Part shown: piece by piece, positions 35,601 through 43,278 of the stretch
How positions within the stretch are numbered: position 1 is the stretch's first letter
Layout of the letters: each line of letters starts with the position of its first letter
Assembly: GCA_028823035.1 (NCBI GenBank)
Contig: JAPKCI010000015.1
Coordinates: forward strand, 1-51,083
Source of the DNA: Rubripirellula sp.
GTDB taxonomy: Bacteria > Planctomycetota > Planctomycetia > Pirellulales > Pirellulaceae
Length of the DNA: 51,083 nt
Reading direction: 5' to 3'
Translations under genes and position numbers: made by a program
The notes under the pieces: generated by a model
What the model saw: the letters and a program-made list of their open reading frames with translations, nothing else
Databases searched by the model: none
Told to the model about the DNA's origin: nothing

Positions 35601-38434
35601 TGACTGATTCTGGACATGATCCCGGGAATGTTGGTGAAAGTGAATTGTCTTCGGAAAAACCTAAACAAGAAGCGTTAATGGGCAAAGAACTTGAGCCTGA
35701 CAGGCAACCAGTTGATGATCAAATAGCGGATGATCAAATAGTTGGGGCCAACGAAGCGTTCGCCGAGACGACGTGTGACAAAGCCGTCAGTTCGCCCGAA
35801 CAGTTGGTTTCCGATGGGTTGCTGTTACCCACTGTCGTTCGCGCATCGGCGGGAACAGGCAAGACATATCGTCTCACTGCTCGATTGATGAGAATCCTGT
35901 TGCAGGGGGCGCCACCTGAATCGATCCTGGCTACGACGTTCACTCGAAAAGCCGCCGGTGAAATCCTTGATCGAGTCTTGCTGACGCTTGCGCATGCAGC
36001 CAACGAGAGCGACCCGAAAGCATTGGAGGATTTGCGTCAGCAAGTGGGCTTGCCGACACTGCCGAGGTCGGCATGCCTGCAGTTATTCGACAAGTTGTTG
36101 CGGAACGTACATCGTTTGCGGATTTGTACGCTCGATAGCCTTTTTTCCCAGTTGGCGAGATCGTTTTCGTTCGAATTGGGACTGCCACCAGCTTGGCGTA
36201 TGACCGATGAAATCGAGGAAGCCTGGATGCGTGAGCAGGCGGTTGATGCGATGATCGCAACGCTTGATCTTGGAGAGATGACTGCCTTGCTGTCAATGCT
36301 TGGTAAGGGTGAGAATCGTCGATCGATTGCACGAGAATTGCTGCAGGTCGTGAATGCCGCCTATAGCGGTCAACGACAGTGCGGCATCACGGTGTGGCAA
36401 AAACTTTCTGCTCCGAAATCGCCCAGCGAGCAATCGATTGCCGAAGCGGTTGTTGCGATGCGGTCGGTCAAATTGCCTCAGAAACGACTTCAGAGTCGGT
36501 TGGAAAAATTGGCGGAACAATTGGAAACTCGCAGTTTCAGCTCACTGGTTGATGACACCCTTGTTGCCAATATCGCGGCAGCCCGACGAACTCACACGGA
36601 GGTCAAATACTCTCGGTCTCCGTTTCCCGATGAATTGAACGAAGCTTTTGATGTGCTCTATGGTGCGGTCAGGACCTCGGTGCTGGGATTGCTTAAAGGT
36701 CAAAATCTTGCAACCGGAACCGTACTGGAAATCTATAATCAGAATGTGATTGAATTGAAACAGGCGGCCCGGGTCCTTGGATTTGAGGATGTTTCCACTC
36801 GGCTTGCATCGCAATTTGGATCGCTCGATCAACGGTTGCTGGGGGATCGTATGGACGGCGCGATCAATCATGTTCTGCTGGATGAATTTCAGGATACCTC
36901 GCCCGTTCAGTGGCAGGTTTTGCGTCCGCTTGTTATGAGGGTTACCGATCCCTCTGCTGTCCGTGATCAGAGCAAGGATGATCGACAGGTAGATCAGTCT
37001 TTCTTTTGCGTGGGGGACACGAAGCAAGCGATTTATGGCTGGCGTGGGGGTGTGGCTGAGATATTTGATGCGGTGGCTGATGAGATCCCCGATGTTGTCG
37101 AGGATGTTCAGAACACAAGTTATCGTAGTAGCCCGATCGTGATCGATGTGGTTAATCAAACCTTCAAAAACCTGATGCGTCATCCGATGATGCATGCCAC
37201 TGATGCGGCAGACCCGACTAACAAGTCAACCTACGAAGCTGCGGCGTTGGACCGTTTCTGCAGGCGATTCCCCGAACACATTGCCTTCAAGAAGAGCCTT
37301 TCTGGGCACGCAAAGGTCATGACCTCGGTCAATCCGAAAAACTCTGACAGTGAATCCAAACTCCGGGCCTGTTTCATGCGTGCAGCGGAACTCGCGGCAG
37401 ATCTGAATCGAAAATCTCCGGGAAAGGCGATTGGGATTCTGACACGCACCAACCGAGGGGTTGCCCAACTGATTTTTATGTTGGAGAAGCTTGGTGTTGA
37501 AGTCAGTCAGGAAGGTGGGAATCCTTTGACTGACGCGGCTGCAGTTGAGACCATTTTGTCGACGTTGATGATGGCTGAGCATCCGGGCGACGGACGATGG
37601 GAATTTCACGCCAAGTCAACGCCGCTAGGACAACTTCCTGGCTTTGGTCCTGACTATGTGCGAGACCTCGTGGAGGAACGTGGGTTGGCCGAAGCGATTG
37701 AGTTTCTTGCCAGTGTGCTGGCGCCTGTTTGTGATGACAGGGAAACGTTGCGGCTAAAGCAATTGAATCGGTTGGCGCTCACCTATCAGTTGCAGTCAGC
37801 CCCAAGGCTAAGAGACTTTGTCCGCCTTGTACGCGAAAAACGCATAGAACGACCGCAGATGGCACCGGTTCGAGTGATGACGGTTCACCAATCCAAGGGT
37901 TTGGAGTTTGATGCAGTCGTGTTACCGGAATTGGACGGGTCGCTGACACGTAAATCCGGGAGTTGCGTCTCCGACATAATAGAGATTGGCGATCCACCTG
38001 AAGGAATGACACGGTATCTCAATCAACGAGCCTGGCACTTCCTTACCGGACACTGGCAGCGTGTATTTGGAGCACAGGCTGCGGGCGGAATGACCGAGGC
38101 GCTTTGCTTGCTGTACGTTGCCATGACACGTGCTCGCCAAGGTCTGTACATCGTGATGCAACCGGCCAAGAAGCAGGACTTTGACGTGCGGACGGCGGCA
38201 TCTCTGGTTTATCATGCCTTGGGCTGTGATCATGATCCTACGGAAGAAGACGCCGTGCTGTATGAGCACGGGGATCCGGACTGCTGGTCGGATGTTGCTG
38301 ACGCGGAGATCGATGCGGCCGATGAATCTGCAGAACTTGCCAGTGGGGCCGGTGACGACGCAGTTGCTCTCCCGGTTCCCATCAAGATCAGGTTGCTAGC
38401 GGCACGTCAAACTCAGGCGACGTTGGTTGGATGA
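35600..38434 (+). CDS. addA: AddA-like UvrD-type helicase lacking the C-terminal nuclease domain
   Basis: A 944-residue superfamily 1A helicase. Motifs in order: ASAGTGKTYRL with Walker A Lys88, TTFTRKAAGEIL (Ia), LLDEFQDTSPVQW (II), CVGDTKQAIYGWRGG (III), VMTVHQSKGLEFDAVVLPEL (V) and YVAMTRARQGLYIVM (VI). An acidic N-terminal arm of about 75 residues contains a duplicated DDQI. Typical AddA proteins run to about 1,100-1,250 residues with a C-terminal nuclease; this one ends soon after motif VI. A GTG three bases upstream (35597) could also start it; ATG 35600 overlaps the addB stop. Nuclease activity would then rest with AddB only. Confidence 0.85.
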   Translation: MTDSGHDPGNVGESELSSEKPKQEALMGKELEPDRQPVDDQIADDQIVGANEAFAETTCDKAVSSPEQLVSDGLLLPTVVRASAGTGKTYRLTARLMRILLQGAPPESILATTFTRKAAGEILDRVLLTLAHAANESDPKALEDLRQQVGLPTLPRSACLQLFDKLLRNVHRLRICTLDSLFSQLARSFSFELGLPPAWRMTDEIEEAWMREQAVDAMIATLDLGEMTALLSMLGKGENRRSIARELLQVVNAAYSGQRQCGITVWQKLSAPKSPSEQSIAEAVVAMRSVKLPQKRLQSRLEKLAEQLETRSFSSLVDDTLVANIAAARRTHTEVKYSRSPFPDELNEAFDVLYGAVRTSVLGLLKGQNLATGTVLEIYNQNVIELKQAARVLGFEDVSTRLASQFGSLDQRLLGDRMDGAINHVLLDEFQDTSPVQWQVLRPLVMRVTDPSAVRDQSKDDRQVDQSFFCVGDTKQAIYGWRGGVAEIFDAVADEIPDVVEDVQNTSYRSSPIVIDVVNQTFKNLMRHPMMHATDAADPTNKSTYEAAALDRFCRRFPEHIAFKKSLSGHAKVMTSVNPKNSDSESKLRACFMRAAELAADLNRKSPGKAIGILTRTNRGVAQLIFMLEKLGVEVSQEGGNPLTDAAAVETILSTLMMAEHPGDGRWEFHAKSTPLGQLPGFGPDYVRDLVEERGLAEAIEFLASVLAPVCDDRETLRLKQLNRLALTYQLQSAPRLRDFVRLVREKRIERPQMAPVRVMTVHQSKGLEFDAVVLPELDGSLTRKSGSCVSDIIEIGDPPEGMTRYLNQRAWHFLTGHWQRVFGAQAAGGMTEALCLLYVAMTRARQGLYIVMQPAKKQDFDVRTAASLVYHALGCDHDPTEEDAVLYEHGDPDCWSDVADAEIDAADESAELASGAGDDAVALPVPIKIRLLAARQTQATLVG
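35714..35741. repeat. Tandem duplication in the addA coding region
   Basis: GATGATCAAATAGCG (35714-35728) is followed by GATGATCAAATAG (35729-35741), giving DDQIA then DDQIV in the protein. The 15-base unit keeps the frame. Confidence 0.75.
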
Positions 38435-38581
38435 AGAATCGGAAAATGATCTTCGGCAGCGCGATTCAGGATATGTCCACTTGATGATGAGGTTTGTTGG
38501 CAGCAACCTGCACGGCACCCATCGTGTTCATGGGTGGTGGAGGAATACTTGCTGGGACTTCAACGCCCTCTTCGGGCGACG

Positions 38582-38821
38582 TTACGGACGCCCGATCATG
38601 AAGAACTGTGTCCCGGTCCGGACAACGAATCCGTTAGGCGTCGGGGCAACGCCATACTTAATTACACCGGCCAAGCCCCCTGGTCCGCCTGAACCTGCTG
38701 ATACCCATAGCTGATGCTCGTCCAGTATCTCTTTTTCGGCGCCGGCCACCAAAACAGATGTACTGCCATCTTTTCCGAAGAAGAACTCATGCTTGCCAGC
38801 ACCGACTGGCTTCAATTCCAT
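38582..38821 (-). CDS. Small protein of unknown function, third gene of the DUF1501 operon
   Basis: A 79-residue protein with a plausible beta-rich sequence: MELKPVGAGKHEFFFGKDG, SVLVAGAEKEILDEHQLWVS and GVAPTPNGFVVRTGTQFFM. It lacks a signal peptide. ATG 38821 begins nine bases after the stop of the DUF1501 gene, so it looks translationally linked. Its stop region lies about 150 bases beyond the convergent addA end. I do not recognise the family. Confidence 0.6.
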   Translation of the reverse strand: MELKPVGAGKHEFFFGKDGSTSVLVAGAEKEILDEHQLWVSAGSGGPGGLAGVIKYGVAPTPNGFVVRTGTQFFMIGRP

Positions 38822-38829
38822 CGCAGGGA

Positions 38830-40230
38830 CTAACTGAATATGTCTTTGATCACTTTGCCATGAACATCAGTCAGCCGAAAATCTCTGCCTGCGTAACGAT
38901 AGGTTAGGCGTTCGTGGTCGTATCCCAGCAACCTCAGGATGGTTGCATGCAGATCATGTACGTGGACACGATTTTCTACGGCCTGAAATCCAAGCTCATC
39001 GGTTGCTCCGACAGCCTGCCCTCCTTTTACACCGCCACCCGCCATCCAACAGGTAAAGCCGTAATGGTTGTGGTCACGCCCATTCATTTTACCCTGGTTT
39101 GAACCTTCTTTGGGCATCTCAACCACGGGAGTCCGGCCAAACTCTCCTCCCCATAGCACAAGTGTTTCATGCAACATGCCGGTTCGTTTCAAATCGTTTA
39201 GCAGTGCTCCGATAGCCTGATCAACACCCTTCGCTACATCGCGATGTCTGTCAGCCAGGTCATCATGATTATCCCATGGTTGTCCGGCTCCGGTGTAAAG
39301 CTGAACAAATCGGACTCCGCGTTCTACCAGACGACGTGCAATCAGTGCTTGCCGCGCAAACGCGCCTTTTCCATACATTTCTCTCGTCGCAAGTGGTTCG
39401 CGTTGTATGTCGAATGCTTCAGATGCCTCATCTTGCATTCGATAAGCTAATTCGAATGATTCAATCCTGGATTCGAGACGTCGGTCATCTCCACGTGTCT
39501 TGGCGTGATGGCGGTTCAATTGCTGTAACAAGTCGAGTTGCTGACGCTGATCCGTACTGGAGACGCTGTTGTTGCGAATGTGATCGATGAGTTGCTCGAC
39601 CCGTTTACCGCTCGTGTTGATGTAAGTGGCTTGATACTTGCCAGGTAGAAAGGCATTTTGCCAGTTTTGCGATTCCTTGATGGGGTAGCCACCGGGGCAC
39701 ATGGTAACGAACGAGGGCAAATTGGCGTTGGCGGTGCCCAATCCGTAAGAGATCCATGAACCCATGCTTGGACGTACCAGGCGTGACTCACCGGTATTCA
39801 TCAGCATCAGTGAAGGTTCATGGTTGGGAACGTCAGCGTGCATCGAACGAATCACGCAGATGTCATCCATGTGCTGAGCAGTGTGGGGAAAAATCTCACT
39901 GACTGGCAAGCCGGATTCACCGTACTGTTTGAATTTGTAGGGAGACTTGAGCACATTTCCGGTGGGTCGTTCCGTACGTAGATTCTTGGTGGGTGCCGTT
40001 TGTCCGTCAAACTTTTCGAGTGCTTCCTTGGGATCAAAGGTGTCAACGTGACTGGGGCCACCATTCATGAACAGATGGATGACGCGTTTTGCCTTTGCCG
40101 GGAAATGGAGTGGGACCTCTCCCGCAGATACTTGCTCCTGCGCCAGCAGGTCGGTTAACGCAACGCTACCAAGGCCGGTGCCGCAGGTTTTCAGGAAGGT
40201 TCGACGACTAGGAGTGCAGGAGTTCAACAT
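38830..40230 (-). CDS. DUF1501 family protein (sulfatase/phosphatase-like fold)
   Basis: A 466-residue protein with a twin-arginine-type leader (SRRTFLKTCGTGLGSVALTD). The DUF1501 signature includes RVIHLFMNGGPSHVDTFDPK, LMLMNTGESRLVRPSMGSWI and GGEFGRTPVVEMPKEGSNQG, with conserved metal-binding-type residues of the alkaline-phosphatase superfamily. Substrate unknown. In planctomycetes it is typically encoded next to DUF1549/DUF1553 proteins, as here: the DUF1553 gene ends 138 bases upstream. The protein would act outside the cytoplasm. Length is normal. Confidence 0.92.
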   Translation of the reverse strand: MLNSCTPSRRTFLKTCGTGLGSVALTDLLAQEQVSAGEVPLHFPAKAKRVIHLFMNGGPSHVDTFDPKEALEKFDGQTAPTKNLRTERPTGNVLKSPYKFKQYGESGLPVSEIFPHTAQHMDDICVIRSMHADVPNHEPSLMLMNTGESRLVRPSMGSWISYGLGTANANLPSFVTMCPGGYPIKESQNWQNAFLPGKYQATYINTSGKRVEQLIDHIRNNSVSSTDQRQQLDLLQQLNRHHAKTRGDDRRLESRIESFELAYRMQDEASEAFDIQREPLATREMYGKGAFARQALIARRLVERGVRFVQLYTGAGQPWDNHDDLADRHRDVAKGVDQAIGALLNDLKRTGMLHETLVLWGGEFGRTPVVEMPKEGSNQGKMNGRDHNHYGFTCWMAGGGVKGGQAVGATDELGFQAVENRVHVHDLHATILRLLGYDHERLTYRYAGRDFRLTDVHGKVIKDIFS

Positions 40231-40368
40231 GATGGAATGACGCGTTGGCGGGGCGTGCGTGACATATGACTGTGACTGAGCATTGTCTGCCGGCGACTGT
40301 GAATCGTGGATGGTTTGGCAAGAAAGGTTGTGCTGCTGGTTTGTTTTTCGGTCATCGGGGTGGGAGTG

Positions 40369-43053
40369 CTAGTCAATGAATGCAAATTCGTTACTGAGGA
40401 TCAACGTTTGTGCTAGCTGGGAAAGGCGATCCAACGGTTGTTGGGTGCCTTGTTCGAACGGCCCACTGAAGTGAGTCTCTGTCTCTGTTTCTGTTGGTTG
40501 CCCGCCAGAATCAGTCAACTGGAGTGTCGCGGTCCATTGAAACGAGTCATACGAACTGTTGCCAGCGCAACTGACAACCAGGTCGACCGTGTCACCCGCC
40601 TGTAGAGTCGTCTCGTAAGGTCCGTGGTTCTGTTTGCGATTGAACTGACGGGACTCAAACACTCGTTGCTTGCCAATCCAGATGGAACTGATCACTCCGT
40701 CACCCTTGTCGCTGCTGTGGCTGACTTGTCCGCGCAGGGTGAGCGTTCCATCTTTTGGGGCAGTGTAACGGCGTACCACCGCCAGTTTAGGATCATTGGG
40801 GGCATGGCCACCGTTCTTGCCGAGGTAGGCGTGGCCATAGGGTGGCTTGGTGGGAAACTGTTCCGCGACCTGCCATCGCTTGTCACGATAGAAAGCTAGC
40901 GGGCGGAATTCGGTAATGCCTTCGCCGCCCTCCAGGTTCGCTGTCCCGTAAGTCCAGAGTGATCGGGGATCGACGTCAACATCTGGTTGTCCGAGTGGTC
41001 GCTCCAGGAAAGCACTGGCCGCAGCCCATTCGTGTTCTGCTGGTAGACGCCCCAGGACTTGCATGAACATTGCCTTGGCGAGCGATCGCGAGTTTGAATC
41101 ATGCGTTGTTTGACGGCGTACTACGTCCGCCGTACCCCGAGAAAATACGATCATTTGCGGGCTGTTCATCAGGAACAGTGCCTGTTGCGGCACGGTGGTG
41201 AAATAGCGGCCCGGTGAGTGGGCATCGGGGCTTGCAAAGTCAAACGTGCGAAACAGTGCTGGTAGATTCTGGCGGTCAATCATCGCATAGATGGTGCGCC
41301 GCGGCGTGGGTATGTCAGCCGTGATTTCGACGGGGGCCCCACCCATGGAGCGATCCAGAGTTTCCGATACGGCAAGAACGGAGTCTCGCAGGGATTCAAA
41401 ATCGCGACGTTTTCGATTGCCGCGAGCTAACAGACGATTGTCCGGGTCACGTTCCAGCGTTGATTTGTCCGCGCCTGCTGCCTGTTGGTAAATTTTTGAA
41501 AGAACGATCCGACGCACGAGTTTCTTGATGCTCCAATGGCTCGCGAACTCGACTGACAGATTATCCAACACTGCGGGAATGGCTGGCGGTGCTGTTCGAA
41601 ATCCGAAGTCGCTGGTGGTATCGACCAAGGGCCGACCAATCAGGTGCGTCCAAACTCTGTTGACCATGACGCGAGCGGTAAGTGGGTTGTTGGCAGTTGC
41701 AATTTTTTCGGCCAATTCCAGTCGTCCACTGCCATCGGTGAATCGTGGTTCGTTGTCGGCCCGTAACGCAGTTAAAAACTGCCTCGGTGCGATTGGCCCT
41801 CGATTGCTGATTTGCCCGCGAATCAGCACGGGGCTGTCGATTGGATTGGGTTTGTCCTCAAGCATCAGGGGACTGATGCCATCCTTGGGACGTTGGCTGC
41901 TGGCGATGATGCCTCCCAACGCATAGTAATCTTCAGTTGGAATGGGGTCGAACTTGTGGTCGTGGCACCTGGCGCATGAGACCGTCAACCCCAACAATCC
42001 GCGTGTGATGACGTCGATGCGATCATCGATGGTGTCGAGAGGATTCAGGAACTGACGTCCGAGGGTTAGAAATCCCATCGCATCCAAATTGCCATTTTCG
42101 TTGTTTGGATCTGTGCGATCTGCCGAAAGTTGGTGTCGCACCATTTCGTCATAGGGCATGTCGTTTGCAAACGCCCGTATCGTCCAGTCACGAAATCGCT
42201 CGCTACCTTTGTAACGCCGTTCTTTTCCTCCCAGTGCGTAACCGACCGTGTCGGCGTATCTGGCAACGTCCAGCCAATGTCGGCCATGCCGTTCCCCGAA
42301 GTCTGGCGTAGCCAGCAAGCGGTCAACCAAACGTTGGTAGGAATCGGGGCGGGCGGAATCGGCAAACTGCCTTGCCTCTGCGTGGCTCGGTGGCAGCCCG
42401 GTAAGATCGAAGTACAGACGTTTGACAAGGGTTTCGCGGTTGGCGCGTGCATTGGGCTTGATGCCTGCTGCCTCGGCCGCCGTCGCAGCAATCAGGTCGA
42501 TTGGGTCATCAGCATCAGCTTGATGGTTCATTGGAATGGGGTGACGCGCTGGCAGGTTGAAGGCCCAGTGTGTCTTTGGATCACGTTCTAGCGGTGAGGA
42601 TTTTGGGGTGTTTTTCGGAGCATTTTCTTTGTGATCCGTTGCGAGTCTCGGGTCGGTGGCCCCCATCTCAATCCATTGCTGAAGTTTCGCGATTTGTGTC
42701 GCAGAAAGTTTTTCCTGCGGAGGCATTTGCAGATTTCTATCCCTGTAGTTGACGACTCGCATCAGAAGACTTTGGTCGGGCTTGCCCGGCGCAATGACAG
42801 CACCCTTCGTTCCACCCCGTCGCATCGCTTCTGCGGAATCTAAATATAATTTGCCATTCGACTCGCCATGCTCATGTGAATGGCATTCATAGCAATGATC
42901 GATCAGTAAGGGGCGAATGTGGGCTTCGAAGAACTCAACTTGTTGAGGATCGAGTGGCGTGGCTGTTTCCTGACTCAAAACCACGATGGTGTTGGCGACC
43001 AGAAATCCGGCTGCAAGGACGGCGAGAATGATAGATCTGCAATCAACAGCCAC
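40369..43053 (-). CDS. DUF1549/DUF1553 protein with planctomycete cytochrome C domain
   Basis: An 894-residue exported protein (hydrophobic residues 8-28). The cytochrome C domain (PSCyt1) has one heme motif, CYECH, at 54-58 (HCYECHSHEHGE), plus NLQMPP. DUF1549 (PSCyt2) follows, with LYFDLTGLPPSHAEARQFA and ERHGRHWLDVARYADT. DUF1553 (PSD1) then has LTARVMVNRVWTHLIGRPLV and GRYFTTVPQQALFLMNSPQM. A C-terminal stretch of about 150 residues (HAYLGKNGGHAPNDP, TLTLRGQVSHSSDKGDG, VDLVVSCAGNSSYDSF) looks like a lectin- or carbohydrate-binding-like beta-sandwich. It is the first gene of an operon with DUF1501. Its role may be polysaccharide processing at the envelope, by inference. Confidence 0.93.
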   Translation of the reverse strand: MAVDCRSIILAVLAAGFLVANTIVVLSQETATPLDPQQVEFFEAHIRPLLIDHCYECHSHEHGESNGKLYLDSAEAMRRGGTKGAVIAPGKPDQSLLMRVVNYRDRNLQMPPQEKLSATQIAKLQQWIEMGATDPRLATDHKENAPKNTPKSSPLERDPKTHWAFNLPARHPIPMNHQADADDPIDLIAATAAEAAGIKPNARANRETLVKRLYFDLTGLPPSHAEARQFADSARPDSYQRLVDRLLATPDFGERHGRHWLDVARYADTVGYALGGKERRYKGSERFRDWTIRAFANDMPYDEMVRHQLSADRTDPNNENGNLDAMGFLTLGRQFLNPLDTIDDRIDVITRGLLGLTVSCARCHDHKFDPIPTEDYYALGGIIASSQRPKDGISPLMLEDKPNPIDSPVLIRGQISNRGPIAPRQFLTALRADNEPRFTDGSGRLELAEKIATANNPLTARVMVNRVWTHLIGRPLVDTTSDFGFRTAPPAIPAVLDNLSVEFASHWSIKKLVRRIVLSKIYQQAAGADKSTLERDPDNRLLARGNRKRRDFESLRDSVLAVSETLDRSMGGAPVEITADIPTPRRTIYAMIDRQNLPALFRTFDFASPDAHSPGRYFTTVPQQALFLMNSPQMIVFSRGTADVVRRQTTHDSNSRSLAKAMFMQVLGRLPAEHEWAAASAFLERPLGQPDVDVDPRSLWTYGTANLEGGEGITEFRPLAFYRDKRWQVAEQFPTKPPYGHAYLGKNGGHAPNDPKLAVVRRYTAPKDGTLTLRGQVSHSSDKGDGVISSIWIGKQRVFESRQFNRKQNHGPYETTLQAGDTVDLVVSCAGNSSYDSFQWTATLQLTDSGGQPTETETETHFSGPFEQGTQQPLDRLSQLAQTLILSNEFAFID

Positions 43054-43278
43054 GATGACTCGACAACTTCAAGGGACAGAATGACTCGGCGATCCGCAGG
43101 TGGGCACCAGAGTCGTTGATGATGGGAATTCGGGAGGGAAGAAAGCGGGGTATGTCCGTTTCTTTATCTCTTCCATCATAGCTCTGTTGGAAAGATCAGC
43201 CATGGCGAGAAAACATGGTAGAACGCTAATTCGTGTTTTTATCGATTCGGGCGACGGAAAGTTGCTGCAGTATTTGGC

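Noticed and set aside
35600-38434. Reading the helicase as UvrD/PcrA rather than AddA
   Set aside because: The direct overlap with an AddB-like nuclease gene and the AddA-type order of motifs favour AddA, though the missing nuclease domain leaves some doubt.
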